From positions 992,001 to 1,056,000 of the forward strand of contig JAQOOI010000022.1 of NCBI GenBank assembly GCA_028554645.1: a stretch of DNA of 64,000 bases, written 5' to 3'. The position numbers were made by a program, and so were the translations under genes. A model generated the notes under the pieces. It saw nothing but the letters and a program-made list of their open reading frames with translations, made no database searches and had not been told where the DNA came from. Positions 23,301-36,451 of this stretch are shown piece by piece; the first letter of the stretch is position 1; every line of letters begins with the position of its first letter. The stretch comes from Omphalotus guepiniiformis. Lineage: Eukaryota > Basidiomycota > Agaricomycetes > Agaricales > Omphalotaceae.

Positions 23301-25950
23301 TGAAGATCGTAGGCGAATATGGACAAGGCGATACAGTTGGAGAACTCGACGTGATCACAAGCTCTCCACGCAGGAGCACTGCTCATGCTATCCGTGATAC
23401 TGAACTGATCAGAATGCCCCAGACTCTCTTCAACGCCATATCTGCTCGGTGCGTAGTCTTCTAGACCTGTTTTCCTAAATTGATGTCTCTGCCAGTAATC
23501 CGCAGACGACTGCCCAGTAAGCTCAAATATCATGTCTTCTTCTCCAGTGTGGTTCTAATCGATTCAAAGGATTCTTCGAATGATAGCTTCGCGCGTAAGA
23601 GACCAAATTGATGCTTCCTCGCCAACCCAATCGAGGAACAAACCGTCTTCGGAAGCTGGGTACAACAACAATTTGAAGACTGTCGCTGTTCTTCCAGTGT
23701 CTCGCAATGTGCCCATCGATGTCTTCGCGAGAAAGCTCCAGTCTGCACTTGAAGGCATTGGTGCGAGCACTGCATATCTCAATCAAGCGTCCATGTCGAA
23801 TCACTTGGGTCGTCATGCGTTTACAAGGATGGGGAAACTAAAGGCAGCTGGCTGGCTGGCCGATCAAGAGCAGAAGTACCGCAGCGTTCTATATGTGGTA
23901 GACTCACCGGTCGCTAGCTCGTGGACGCAAACTTGTATTCGCCAGGTAGCGAAGTTGCTTATTAGTATTGGGTACCTCACTGACCCGCATATGTTCAGGC
24001 GGACTGTGTTATGGTGGTTGGAATGGGCGACGAGCCTGGTATTGGGGAGTACGAACGATTACTCCTATCAATGAAAACTACGGCGCGAAAGGAGCTGATT
24101 TTGTTACACCCTGACCGATCGGTCGTTCCTGGTTCGACCCGTGAGTGGTTGAAGGTGCGTTCTGTGCCTCCCAAATACAAACCAATCCAACTAAGTAGTT
24201 TGATGTAGAACCGACCCTGGATACACCAACATCTGCATGTCGAATTGCCGGCAAGTGAATTCTCTACTGACACGATCTCATTGTTCATCTCGTGCAACCA
24301 CAGGGAATTGTTTTGCCTATCCCAAAGACTCCTTCCATACCGAGAGACCCCGATCCCATGTCTGCACTGAAGAACCTCAAAGACAAGGTACAGAACGAGA
24401 TACAAAAATATCGCGGAGGAACGCATGATCCGCGTCCTCAACGTATGCCTCATACAAATGATTTTTCTCGACTCGCCCGCCGGTTGTGTGGGAGATCCAT
24501 TGGACTTGTTCTTGGTGGCGGTGGAGCACGAGGAATATCACACCTCGTATGTGCGTTTTGCCTCATTGAAAGTGGAGCTGATGATTTTGGACAGGGTTTG
24601 ATCAGGGCACTTGAAGAGTACGGCATTCCTATAGATCATATAGGAGGTGAGAGACATGTATTTGCTGCATTCAAAGCTCACGAGCGATGCTTCTAGGCAC
24701 TAGTATAGGTGCTCTTATAGGTGGCCTTTATGCGCGTGAAGGTGATATCCTGTCTAGTTCTGCGCGCGCGAAACATTTCAGCGGCAGGATGGGTAACATA
24801 TGGCGAATGTTATCGGATGTCACATACCCTATTGTGGCTTATACTACGGCATGATTTTTTTCTTGGCTTCTTAACTAACATTCAATTGCTCAATGTGCTA
24901 CAGGGCCATGAATTCAATCGTGCCTTGTACAAGGTGAGTAAGTGGAACCCAAGTGTATTCTTCATCCTGACCTTTTTTTTCTGTGCAGGCTTTCTACGAC
25001 CTCCATATTGAAGACATGTGGCTGCCGTTCTTCTGCAACACGACAAATATCAACACATCTCGTATGGAGATCCACGAAACTGGCTACGCATGGCGTTTTA
25101 TCCGTGAGTCTCGATGCTCTATAAGCTCTAAGTAGGCCATAACTAATTGGTCGAGCCAGGCGGCTCAATGACACTGGTCGGCCTTCTACCGCCGTTGTGC
25201 GACAATGGCAGCATGCTAGTGGACGGTGGATACGGTCAGTGCGCTCTCAACGGAATGCAATCCTCGCTAATGTACATCTACAGTGGATAACTTACCTGTA
25301 ACAATTTATGCTCTTCATCTCCGGGCTACATGTTTCTAAAGACATATTCAGGTGGCTGCTATGTTGTCGATGGGTGCTAACGCTGTGTTTGCTTGTGATG
25401 TTGGATCCGTGAGTTAATAATCTTTTGCCTGCTCTGTTGTTCCTGCCTGAGAATGCATAGATCGACGACAATTCACCAAGAAGCTTTGGCGACCATGTTT
25501 CTGGCTGGTGGCTCTTACTCAATAGGTGGAATCCGTTCTCGAATGCTAGACTCGTTCCAGCGATTACCGAGATCCAGAGTCGGTTGGCTTAGTGAGCTCC
25601 TGTTTCCGCTGCCATCGCCATGCATTTCTCACGGATGGTTTTTTTAGTGTGTCGAGTGTGAAGACACTGGAGGACGCAAAGGTTACCCCTGGTTGCCTGT
25701 ACATACCCATGCCTGTTCAAGAGGTGATTTCTTTATCTATAAATAATGACCAGGCGACTGATCGTGACAACAGTATGGGACTCTTCAATTCAGCAAATTT
25801 GAGGAGATCCAAAAGAAAGGATACGAATCCGCAGTCGCATTTTTAGAGAAATGTGCCGATGAAGGTCGGTTGCCTTCTGCGTTCATTGACGGAGACGGAG
25901 CAGGCAACGTCAAGACCAAGGGAAGAAGTGCTCGTCGTAACTCTATCTAG
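20357..25950 (+). CDS. NTE1: Lysophospholipase NTE1 (patatin-like, neuropathy target esterase homologue)
   Basis: ER membrane serine hydrolase that deacylates phosphatidylcholine. Many short exons. The first three (20357-20447, 20512-20609, 20667-20820) encode two hydrophobic helices, about [16 protein letters not shown] and [18 protein letters not shown]. Then come cyclic-nucleotide-binding-like domains (around 21,080-21,800, 22,600-23,080 and 23,180-23,450, the last with [16 protein letters not shown]) separated by Ser-rich linkers. The patatin domain near the C terminus has the oxyanion loop GGGGARG (about 24,515-24,535), the nucleophile motif GTSIG with Ser codon at 24,702-24,704, formed across an intron, and the Asp of the dyad in LVDGGY (about 25,218-25,235). 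The tail reads through [16 protein letters not shown] to the stop at 25,948. Start chosen because it precedes the first membrane helix in phase. Exact borders of several internal exons were not fixed. Confidence 0.9.
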
Positions 25951-26131
25951 ATAAAATTAAGGCGCATATGCGCGTGTATAATTATACTCTACTAATTGAC
26001 TGTACCATTGCATTGTGCCATTTGCATAAAGGGAAATCTGACCAGGAGAACTTATTGAGGGCCTGTTGGTTATTGATTTTGATGACGTAACATATTATTG
26101 GGCGCCTTTTGGCCCGAAGCCTCTTTAATCA

Positions 26132-28796
26132 ATGCCTGCTGAAGACTCGAGAGATGCTCCGGAGAATGACCCCCCTTTGGACACAAGTATACTGGGAGAA
26201 ATAAACAAGAAAGCTCTAATTGATGCCCTCAATTCTGTGCGTGAAGTTTTAAACATTTGCCCTCGCTGTTCATTGATTTTGTCCTTGTAGGTCAATGGTT
26301 CAAAAACACTTGTTCTAGATCCAGCGCTGGCGGGACCACTTGGCCTTGTCACCGAAGTTGCCCTTCTTAAGGTGCTGCAGATATTCATTTTTCATCAATA
26401 TATTCTGACCCGCGAGACTTTAAGCATCATGGCGTGGACAAGATGTTTTGGTTAGAACCGGGACCGCTGTCGTCTGGCACAACGAACATTGTATACTTGT
26501 GTAGACCGATGGTGAAATATGTTAAGATGATTGCTGGTATGGACTCGTTTGTTTTTATGTCGCTCGAGGACTGACTATGAAAAGATCATGTCAAACGGCA
26601 CGGGAATGAGGGCTCCAGACATCACTACACCTTACTCCTTGTTCCTCGTTTGTCTTCGTTAGTTTCGCGATTGCTAGAGGAACAAGGCGTACTGGGGGAT
26701 ATCACAATATCTTCCTACAACTTGCAATTCATTCCAATTGCGGACGACGTCATATCTTTGGAATACGAGTCTGCATTCAAGGAGATCTGGGTCGTGAGTT
26801 GTGCAACTGCTGAAATTTATCTCGCTTAATTTGCCCTTGATAGGATGGAGATGAGACTGTGGTCTATGATTCCGCACAAGCTCTAATTACTCTGCAGAAG
26901 CTGTTTGGACTGTTTCCTCGCATCCTTGGTAAAGGAGATCACTCTGCGGTATGTGTCCCAATGCCATTAGATCCCGGCGAGATACTGACGGTGTATCATA
27001 GCGTTTAGTGAATCTTCTGACCACTTATCTACCACAATCCCGAGATCCTTCTAGCCCTGATACTCTTCAAGAGATTTCTGACAAGTTTGACTCCCTCATT
27101 GTGATAGACCGTCGCGTCGATATGATTACACCGCTTCTTACCCAACTTACATATGAGGGTCTCATCGATGAACTGATTGGCATCAGAAACTGTGCGTCGT
27201 TGTACCTTCTGCGAACACGTTCAATCTTAATTAGTGTTAAATCAGCACATGTAGAGCTCCCTGCATCTCTAGTCACATCTTCAGGAGCCCAAACCAATGC
27301 CCCGACAGCTCCTGCGCCTTCCACATCACCTTCGACCACGACTTTGCGGAAAGAAAGCAAGAAAAAATATCGACTGACTTCTTCTGATGTACTATTTAAC
27401 GAGTTACGGGATCTAAACTTTTCTTCAGTCGGCAAGAAACTGAACAAAGTGGCACGCCGTTTAGAGGAGGACTATAAGGTGCGGACACGTGTTTCCCTGC
27501 AATCGCAATAACCTAAGACGTGTCCTAGGCCAGTCTACAAGCAAGGTCCATACCGCAACTCCGGGATGTTGTCGGTAAACTAGGGGGTCTGCAGACGGAG
27601 CACCAGTCTTTACGCCTTCGTGAGCATATGCCTTCATTCACTTGCCCGCATGTTTCAACAACGAGATAGATACCGGGGTGTCTGAACTATTGGTTCCCAT
27701 GACCCGTACCGAGCAATTCAATCAGTCTTTGGAAATACAACAAAGTTCGTAGCATGTCATGAAAACATCTTTTGTTCTGATCAGTCCGATAGATCTTTTA
27801 GCTTCCTACAATGTCTCTGAGCAAATTGCATCGATTGAAAGTTTGATCTCAAAGGGTACAGAAATGGAGACCATTGTGAGACTGCTGTGCCTTGCGAGTA
27901 TAACTGCAGGTGGCATAAAGGCCAAAGCTTTGGAGAGCATCAAACGAGAGTTTCTACAGGTTCGGCATTCAACTATTGTTCGTCCCCTTGTGTCTGATTA
28001 CATCAAGCTAGGCATATGGATACCATTTTCTGCCTCTGTTACTATCATTGGCTGCTCCACCTCTTGCAATATTATTGCCAAACCCTCTGCCCGCCTCAGC
28101 ACCGCAGTCATTGCTCACGACAAGATATCCATTCTCTTCGATTCGAAAGTCCCTTCGTCTTCTCATCGATGACAACCCAGAGGCTCTTGACGAAGTGGAG
28201 AACGACATTAGTTTCGTTTATTCCGGCTATGCACCCATTAGTGTTCGCCTCGTACAATGTGTTGCTCAGAAAGGAGGCGTGTTAAGTAACCCTGCCGAAG
28301 AGAAAAGATCGAGTCAAGTACCTGACTCAAACGGAAGCGCCACTCCAGTCGGTGGAAAAGTTCAAGCACATCCGATAGTGGGCTGGAAAGGCTTCGAAGA
28401 TATTCTTGCAGTAATTCCAGGGGAGACAGTTGATGTGATTCAGAAAGGCGTGGGTGTGGTTGCACCATCCTCTCTGTGTGAGTACAACGTGTTTGACATA
28501 GGTGATTTATTGATAGACGTCAACAGCCCGGCCGAGGGAGAAGACAACGACTACAGTCGTCTTTTTCCTCGGTGGATGCACGTACACCGAGATCGCTGCT
28601 TTGAGATGGGTTGGAAAGCAAAATCGAGGTCGGTTGTATTTCCTGCTAAGACCAACCCCCCGACGTACTGAACATAAATTTGCCAGGTCGAAATTTCCTA
28701 ATAGCGACGACTGGTATTGTTAGTGGATCAAGTATCATAGACGGCATAGCAGGCATCCGGAAGGCCGCGGCTGGATCCAGGGATGCTGGCATCTAA
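26132..28796 (+). CDS. VPS33: VPS33-like Sec1/Munc18 protein
   Basis: SM-family chaperone of SNARE assembly, subunit of the HOPS/CORVET tethering complexes at the vacuole. Multi-exon. Conserved blocks: SKTLVLDPALAGPLGLV near the N terminus, MFWLEPG then NIVYLCRP, the Sec1 signature FDSLIVIDRRVDMITPLLTQLTYEGLIDE (partly shown: IDRRVDMITPLLTQLTYEG) at about 27,090-27,170, the helical arch region with ASLQARSIPQLRD, and the C-terminal VVFFLGGCTYTE then FLIATTGIVSG. The last-but-two intron (donor after TCTCTGT near 28,470, acceptor CAACAG near 28,527) was placed because only this choice joins PSSL to the TTTTVVFFLGG frame. Start at 26,132 is the first ATG in phase. The Vps33 rather than Sec1, Sly1 or Vps45 assignment rests on the C-terminal block and is fairly firm. 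Confidence 0.88.
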
Positions 28797-29680
28797 TAGA
28801 CATGTGTTCATGATGGGATTCTGGAAAACCATACATGTAACATGGGACGTTTGGCCTGGGTGGGGAGTGGCAGCACTTCTTGGTTCAACGAGCACATGGT
28901 CCATGTACTCACCGCCTTATCGAAGGAAAGATAACGTTTATCTATTTTGAACGGGAGCGCGAGAGCCTTGTTTACGCGACGCGTCTGTTTGGTTGACGAA
29001 CTTTGAAATGATGGCATTGCAAACCCCAGACACCCTGAAGGAGACTGACACATGGCAAGTTGACTGTTGATTGTCTACGAATTGATCATCGCAACCTAGT
29101 TTCTACCACTTCCGCATCGAATGGCCATCCTTCGAAGTAGGGTTTGAATTCGCTTCCATTGCTAGCTTACAGCAACTTTTCATTCCCACTTAATTTCCAT
29201 TTCGGGACAATGAATCCCTCCATAAAGAACTAACAATCTTCCCTGCTTTCTTTATTCTCAGAATGGTGAGTGTCCGAAATCCTGGCTTATGACTATTGTT
29301 GAACTCTTAGTAGAGAATTCTTCTGTGCGTGCCTCGTCGGCACCGTTCAACGTGAGAAGAGAAGCGCGAAACACGCGCCAATAGGTGGCAGGGGGCTCAT
29401 CAGCAAATTTATTCGCGAAATCACGATCGAAGCCGTCAGGGTGCGAGCCCGTGTTCGTATAAGTTCCGCTAGTCTGCAAAATATGCGCCTTTCTTTCGAC
29501 CTCTCCCCACCACACACCATCAATCTCCAGCTGTCCGTCCAAGCCTTGAAAAACGGTATGAAATTACTTCGTCTCACAGCGATGGCTTTGAAAGCTAGTC
29601 ACTGTTCTTCTTCTTCCTCAATTGAACTCATACGTGATGCTAGCGACATATCGTGTTCGTGTAGGATCACTTATTAGAGG
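28797..29680. other. Intergenic region before the YABBY-like gene
   Basis: No firm gene. On the minus strand, 29,258-29,542 has a 94-codon frame with protein-like composition (GVWWGEVERKAH, ATYWRVFRASLL), but it begins with TTG, I cannot find a convincing upstream exon, and it overlaps the expected promoter of the next gene. The 82-codon minus frame at 28,808-29,053 looks like chance. Confidence 0.4.
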
Positions 29681-30084
29681 ATGGCACCACGTACAACGAC
29701 CTCCGCAACTGCAGAGAAACCTGCAAAGAAAAGTGAGTGGTGAGCGAAATATCAACACGCCATTTCACGACCTCAATATTTCTTTTATATCAGCGAAGTC
29801 TGGTGGTGGTAGGAAGAAGAAATTGACGGCGTTTAACAAGTTCATGGTATATTTCACATGTGTTTGTGATGTCTTCATTTCCTCGGCTCACGCGTTCTAT
29901 GACTAAACAGCAGTCTGAAATGGCACGTCTGAAAGAAGAGGAGCCTGGAATCTCTCACCAGGAGAGGTCAGAATTTTTGCCTTCGGTTCTTTTGAGCAAA
30001 ATCTTTCCTAAACGAGTGCACAGGTTCAAAGTAGCAACTGCAAACTGGAAAACCGCACCAGAAAATCCTAACAAAGCTACCTGA
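29681..30084 (+). CDS. Small YABBY/HMG-like nuclear protein
   Basis: Four tiny exons (29681-29732, 29794-29846, 29911-29966, 30024-30084) give a 73-residue protein. After a basic start (MAPRTTTSATAEKPAKK) it reads KKKLTAFNKFM, then QSEMARLKEEEPGISHQER, then FKVATANWKTAPENP. This is the helix pattern of the YABBY domain, related to HMG boxes, in which an (A)xNxF(M/I) start is followed by a charged helix with HQE or HRE and a final helix ending in W-x-A/H. Fungal copies are normally this short and consist of little else. A DNA-binding or chromatin role is inferred from the fold; no function is established here. All junctions are GT-AG and the sum of exons is in frame. The tiny size and fragmented exons make it easy to miss in automatic annotation. 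Confidence 0.85.
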
Positions 30085-31363
30085 AAATTACTGAATATCT
30101 TAATTCGCCATTTGCTCCTTCCTTCCGTTGCTAGTCCTTCTTGACTCCCTCGACTTCGTGTTATCCCTACCGTTCTAGTTTGTCCAAGCAGTCTATCCTT
30201 ATTCATTGTATTCCCTTGTTTAGTTTGCGCTCTCACCTCTGTGCTCTTTGGGCTTATACTGTATGATGCAACTTGTTTCTTGTTCCTGCCGCTTTCGTAA
30301 GTGCACGGTGCTTCTCTAGTCGTCCTCTCCAACTTCATGTTCCTGCGTCCCTTTCCAAGTGGCACAATCAAATATGTCAGTCTGAATTGTCTTCCATTTT
30401 TTCACTCACAACTTTTCAGCGTCCCTCACTGTCCTCTATGCATGACCACCAACTGACTACGGGGTCCCCAGATTTGCTTCGACTGCAACAAGGAAGGTGG
30501 ACCACAGATTCAATATCGATGGCATTTTTCCGTTAAATGCTCCTCTGGATATTTCTCAAGCACTGATTCAATGTCAAACTTCAGGTGTTTTTCCTTGGTA
30601 TGATTCTTCTGTTTCTACACATTTGGAATTTTTGGGACATCCACTATTCTGACGCGCGGCGAATTGAATGGCTTCTCTGACTGCCGTCTAATGAACGCCA
30701 CCAGGGAAGAGATAACAATGCACAAGCTCCGGAACTTCCCATTACAGAATTGCTATGAGCTGCTCATGACTGCATGTCAGTATGCAGATGTCCGCTGATG
30801 CCCACCGATCGACTTCCGTCAAAGTTGGGGGAGGTAATCAGGATAGGTAGGGCTATGAATTACAGTCAGGAACTCCGAGATAGGGATATATATGTATATG
30901 ATGAATACTTCAAACGGGCCGCCATCTCTATGTGTGACCACATCATTTGAAAAGACACCTAAACTTCGGAGGATACGTCTTTTGCCTTTGCAACGAAAGT
31001 GGACAGCTCAGCTCATTGAGTGAAGCGCGACAGGGCCCAGGCTGGAGTCTGCTGAGGCCGAAAACACGCCGTATTCGTGAGAGTCATGACATAAGGTCTG
31101 AGAGTCCCATAGCACCCCACTTGAGCACAACTAATATGTGAATTAACCTCAGCTTATCTATAATCTTTCTGTTACTTTTTGTGCTCATTTCATCTCTGGT
31201 TCTCTTGGTTCTGTTGACTTTTACTATCTTACTTCCCTATTGTCCTTAGCCTGGTGGCAAGGATCGTTTCATCTATTTCATATCTCCATCGCGTCTTATC
31301 TCTAGGTCTCAGAGGGTCTCAGCGCCTCATGCACTTTGAAGTGGCCAATCACTCGTTTCAAAC
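30085..31363. other. Long intergenic region upstream of the F-box gene
   Basis: About 1.3 kb. The first 450 bases are pyrimidine-rich. An AT run (GATATATATGTATATGATG) lies near 30,886. Open frames at 30,273-30,536 and 30,947-31,141 show no family features. It likely holds the 3' end of the YABBY-like gene and the promoter and leader of the F-box gene. Confidence 0.45.
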
Positions 31364-34300
31364 ATGAGTACTACGCATGGATCTACCAACGACGAGCCTT
31401 TCTTCCAGTTCGACCCATACGAAGGGCTGAATACCCCAGGTTCTTCTCCCTTCGAGGATTCCGAGACAATGCTTTTCAATGATCCGTCTTCCATCTCAGA
31501 CGAGACTGATTTAGTTAATAGGCCCGGTGCAGGTACAATGGGAAAAGGAAAAGCCGTTTCCAAGCCTCTACCTATCATGATTTCCCCGACAGAGGTGAAC
31601 GACTATGACGACTTTGCCATCTCTACCCCGTGGTCTGCTTCCTCGAGCTGTCCGGACCATCCAGACACTGAGTATGGGCCACCACCTGTTGCATCTCCTT
31701 CGTCTTCTCATTCCCCGAGTTTCACTCTTGGTTCGTTTAGCTCCGTCTGGCAATCATCGAATTTGGATGACTGCACTGACAATAGTGTTAGCTACTTCTC
31801 ACAATTCGAGGGCAGTGCGATCGCACTTCAGAGTGAGAGGAAGGGGAAAGGGAAGGAGAGAGAAGATCCTCCATCCATCCCTCCTCTGAATCTTTCGTCC
31901 GTGTTCGATGACCTAGCTTCAGTCGGTTCCCCCTCTTCCCTAATCAGTACTGCAGGACCGTCATCGTATGGTTCTTTAACGTGTGGAGTAGTGAATTCCA
32001 TTGCCGAATCTTCCTGTTCAAGTAGTGCGATTTCGGGGGGACACTATGAGCCTCACTCCTCAGATTCGATACCGAAACAAATGCCTTCCAGGCGCCATTC
32101 GTTTCCCCATCCGAGTGGACATTCCAGACGAACCTCCCCTTCTTCTATGTCTAGAATCAAGGTGAAACTGGGTTCACAAAGCAAGATTCATAGTAATTTG
32201 GCTCGCAAGCTGTTATCCAAGAAGCTTGCAGTCCCGACTGTCGCTCGGCCAATTGGGCCCCAATTGACGACGTCAGCAAAGGAGTTTCAGGCTCTTCGCT
32301 TTGAGTCATCTTTCTCACCAGAGGAAATTAAGATACCGTTTGTTAGCGAAGGCTCGAGCACGGTTCCCGTTCAGGTTCTACTGAAAGCCAAAGGCCGTTC
32401 GAATTCCTCCCCACTCCCACTGTCTGCGCTTGATATCATCCCAGTCACCTCAAAGGATGCATTTACATCGGTCCCTATCGTCGTTCGAAATTGTTTCGAT
32501 GAACTGTTACCCACAGAGCTGAAACTCAAAGTTCTTCTTGCACTGGTTGGCTTGCACGAGAGCGATCATAATCGATTGGCTAGTCAGGAGAATTGGACTG
32601 TTATGAAAGCAGCCTCTTCGAGGAACAGATGGGTTGGCAAGGATAAAGCTCTCCGGGAACTCGTGAAGCTGGGTAGGGTGAGTACCTTCAATTATAATCA
32701 CTTTTTTTTGCCTTCCCCTTCTCATGGGTGTATCTTGATGCCAGGTCTCCAAATCATGGCATACCATGGTGTTTGACGGACAACTGTGGGATACACTATC
32801 CCTCCGGTCCTTTCCTGATATTCCCAAGTCTCTCTTGTCACACATTGCCGCCATCGGAGGGCGCTTTACCACCGCTGTAGATTTTGCGGGGCACGTCCGT
32901 CTCGGACCTGCGACCCTGCAAGATATTACAGACAAGTTATGCCTTCCATCCTCTTCACCGTCGGCAAATACTACGCCTCTCACACAATTAACATCCTTGA
33001 ATCTTCGTGGATGCACCGCTCTGACCACTCGCTCTCTACACCATCTTCTCAGATGCTCCCCTGCTTTGCAGAATCTCTGCCTGAAAGGGCTTAATACAGT
33101 GACCAACACCACGTGTAATATTCTAGCCATGCATTGCCCCCATATCATGACTCTGGATCTGAGTAGATGTCCCCACATGGATGCTGAAGGTTTGACACAG
33201 CTGGCCTCTGTTGTGCAGAAGCGTGGTGAACATCTACTGCTGACCGAATTGCGCGTCTCTGGGTTGAGGAACATAGATGACAAATTGATGGCTACACTTG
33301 GGAAGGTTGCGCCGTTCTTGGAGGTGCTGGACTTGAGTTACGCTCGACAGCTTCATAATTCGGCTGTAGAGGCTTTTGTCATGGTTGGGGAAGACGAAGA
33401 CATCGACAATCTCGAAACTGTTCTCTTGACTGCCCGCGAAGCTGGACGCGACCCCAGTGATTTTGGCTTGTACCGAAAACGACGCACCCGCATTCGACAT
33501 CTTTCTCTATCGTTCTGCGTGATGTTGACGGACCACGCTTGCTCTCATTTGGCGCACTCTGTTCCTCGACTTGAATTTCTGGAGCTCGCTGGCATCGGGG
33601 AAGATCTGAAGGATGATGGCCTGATCAGGCTGTTAAGCACAACACCGATGATCAGACGGCTAGATCTGGAAGACGCAACTGATATTCACGATTCTGTACT
33701 GGCTGCTATCACCCCGTCTCCTTCAGATTCGAGCGAGCTCTCTGAACCTTCTCTGCCTTCTACAATAACTGAGCCGGGTCATGCGCTGGAACACCTTACG
33801 ATCTCACAAGCCAGCAATATCACTGAGGCTTGTTTGCTTGAACTTATACGCCAATGCCCTCGCTTGACTACACTAGAAGCCGACAGTACCCGCATGGGAC
33901 CTCAAGTACTGCGAGAATTTATCATTCTCAACAGGACAAGGCAGACAAGCGATGCGAAGATTGTTGCTGTCGACTGCCGTGCCATAACAGAGAGTGTCGT
34001 AAAGGACCTCGCCCCATCGACACGGCCGAGGAAAGGCTGGCGTGCGTGGGATGCAAGAAAACTGCGGTTCCTTGATAGGAGAGACTTCGTGTCTAAAGAA
34101 GACGAAGAGGACAAGTACAAGGAGGCAATAATGAGGGCAGCTTGGGACCAGGACGAGTTGGATGAGAAGAGGGTAGTCATCAAGACTTTCTACTCTTGGC
34201 AGACCGTAGATGCAGTCTGGGTTGCCAGGGATAAACGTCGCAAGGCTTTAGGTTTCACAAGACGCAAAGCTAATGGATCGTCTGGGAGTACTGAAACAGA

Positions 34301-34457
34301 CTCAGAGGATATATATGGTGCTGGATATAATGGTCGGGGTGGAGGCGGGACCCGGTGGTGGTCTCCCGGTGGCAGGAGATCTCGTCCTGGAAGTGGTAGC
34401 AATTCGCCACCTGTCTTTCCTGAGATGAACACGTCAGATGGATGTACTATAATGTAA
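31364..34457 (+). CDS. F-box and leucine-rich repeat protein
   Basis: Probable substrate receptor of an SCF ubiquitin ligase. Two exons, 31364-32677 and 32745-34457 (1008 residues). The first 350 residues are Ser/Pro-rich and likely disordered. An F-box follows (FDELLPTELKLKVLLALVGL, later LVKLGR joined to VSKSWHTMVFDGQLW), with the only intron cutting the F-box itself. Then come leucine-rich repeats of the cysteine-containing type, for example LTSLNLRGCTALTTRSL, IMTLDLSRCPHMDAEGL, FLEVLDLSYARQLHNSAV, IRHLSLSFCVMLTDHACS and FLELAGIGEDLKDDGL. The C-terminal 150 residues are basic and then Gly/Ser-rich. A 48-residue stretch in the F-box (QENWTVMKAASSR region) is unusually long between the two halves. 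The target is unknown. Confidence 0.88.
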
Positions 34458-34949
34458 GGTTTTATCCCTGTGCCACACGGTTTGCTGTGTAATCTGCACA
34501 CGAAACTTTTGTGCTAACTTGTATTTTACGCCCCTGCTCTTTTGCTTACGAGAAACATTACTGAAGATAAAGACCATGTAATTATACTGGATGATGTCGT
34601 ACAATTTTGCTTGCTTTGTAAATTTTGTACATAACTGTGTTTAATACTCCAATGCTCGTTTATTGAACCTATCCATAGCATATAGCGAGTGACTTTTAGC
34701 TGTGTACGATAACTGGGCTACACAGGTATTGTATGGTACTACCATGTCATAAGCATTAAATCAAATCCGTAGCAGTTTGATCATTCGTTGAGCAAGCAAT
34801 CAAGTGCGCCGTGCGCTAGGGCTACCCAGACAGTCAAAGCTTTTCATTTGAAGTTTTTCACCAGGTGTACGTCACGTGAGGGATCACCTCTCCCTTGCGT
34901 CCACTTGCTGAGTTGCTCGTTCCACTGCACCTGTATCTGAGAGACAGGA
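34458..34949. other. Intergenic region, 3' end of F-box gene and LRP1 promoter
   Basis: No gene. AT-rich after the F-box stop. A CACGTG box sits at about 34,872, some 75 bases upstream of the LRP1 start codon. Confidence 0.45.
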
Positions 34950-36231
34950 ATGGCGACAGCAGAGACACGCAAAGCCAAATCCCGCTTGAACGTACTTTCT
35001 TCCTCTCTTGATGAGCTAGAGGCTGCCATCGAGCCTCTTTTTTCTGGCGGACAGACACTGCCGGAGATACTTCTAGCACTGGACCCAATACAACAAGCCA
35101 AACTGCAGACTGTTCTGCCATATATCGTCTACGATCTGATCTTCAGTGTGTGTTTTAATGTCTGCTAATTCATATTTTGTTAATGATTGGGCTACCTACG
35201 CACGCAGTATATCTCAAATCCCGAGGCATAGATCCAAGAACACATAGCGTGATCACTGAGCTAGTCAGTACGAAAGACTAACTTGTTTCTAACTCGCTTT
35301 GACCTTGTTGACTCTTAGGACCGTGTCCGGCAATACTTTGAAAAGATCAAGAACGCTGAAAATCCTCCCGTCCGTGAGTGATACATGTGGTCGTGGTTTC
35401 TACCACTCCTGACAATTTCATATATATCTAGGTACAAATCAAGTGGACAAAGCAGCCGCTAGCCGTTTCATTAAACATGCTATTTCTCAAGCTCAACTCG
35501 ATGCTGATACGGCCGGCGTTCCTGCTACCAATGTGACTAGAGACGCTGGTTCCACTGTCGCTGTTATAGACACGGCTGAGTCTGGTCCTTCTTCAACTCG
35601 TGTTCCGGTGAAGATAACTTCCAAGATGGTCGAGCGCAAAGAATGGGAACAGCGTGTGCGAGAGGCAGGTAGTGAAGAAGAGGATGGAGACTTGGAAGGA
35701 TGGGAGGACGATAGTCCAGCTGGTAGTGATGTGTCTGCCAAGAAAGGAGAAGAGATCAATCAGGTAAAGGTTGACAAGAAAGGGAAGGGGAAAAGCGAAG
35801 GCGAACCAGCTGAGAATGCGGGGGGTAAAAGACGAAGACAGACCATGGATCCTTTTGCTGCCAGTGGCTATGTCTCGATATTATTCTAATTACCTTTGAT
35901 TCAGGTGTACTGATCCTCGCACTCAGGCTATGGTGAAGAATCCGAAAAGCCCAATAAGATTCAGAAGCAAGTCCTGACTCTGGACATCTCTTCTCACCCT
36001 GACTCAACTTCTGTATCGATATCCGCGCCGCCAACCGACAAGAAATCTCGTAAAAAGCGGAAGAAGAAAATCAATACGGATGCAGACATGATGGATGGTG
36101 CAACACCAGCTCCGGCTTCAGATTCGAATGCGCCTACGCCTTCCTCTGGAACACCTACTCCGGTAGGACAATCAACGAAGGCGGAAAAGAGGAAGAAGGC
36201 GAAGAAAAAGGCAGAGAGGGTTCCTGCATGA
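34950..36231 (+). CDS. LRP1: Exosome cofactor LRP1/Rrp47 (C1D family)
   Basis: Nuclear partner of Rrp6 in 3' processing of rRNA, snoRNA and snRNA. Exons: 34950-35145, 35208-35263, 35319-35373, 35432-35863, 35927-36231 (347 residues). The Sas10/Utp3/C1D domain is the first 110 residues: a helical start with LDELEAAIEPLF, QQAKLQTVLPYIVYDLIFIYLKS, then DRVRQYFEKIKNAEN and VDKAAASRFIKHAI. This is longer than yeast Lrp1 (about 184 residues) because of an acidic middle (EEEDGDLEGWEDD) and a lysine-rich tail ending KAEKRKKAKKKAERVPA, which should bind RNA and enter the nucleus. The last donor (after GCCA at 35,863) was chosen because it keeps phase with GYGEES-type sequence. C1D-family membership is firm. 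Confidence 0.9.
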
Positions 36232-36451
36232 TGATTTCATGAGACATAGGATGTCGTGTATGATGTAGCCTTCAGCCTCTTGAATCTATGCTTTCAGAAA
36301 ATAGTGCACCATATACTTATGTAGCTACGCTTGAAGACAACACGATTGGTTCAAGTTCGTCAGTAAATACACTGGAATCTTCGGTTATCATTTTATCAAC
36401 CGACCAAACCAGCGCAATAAGCGCCCAAAGTTTTGCTCTTCGGTCCTAACC

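Noticed and set aside
29258..29542. Minus-strand frame with protein-like composition before the YABBY-like gene
   Set aside because: Begins with TTG, lacks an upstream exon in phase with an ATG, and overlaps the promoter of a gene I can support.
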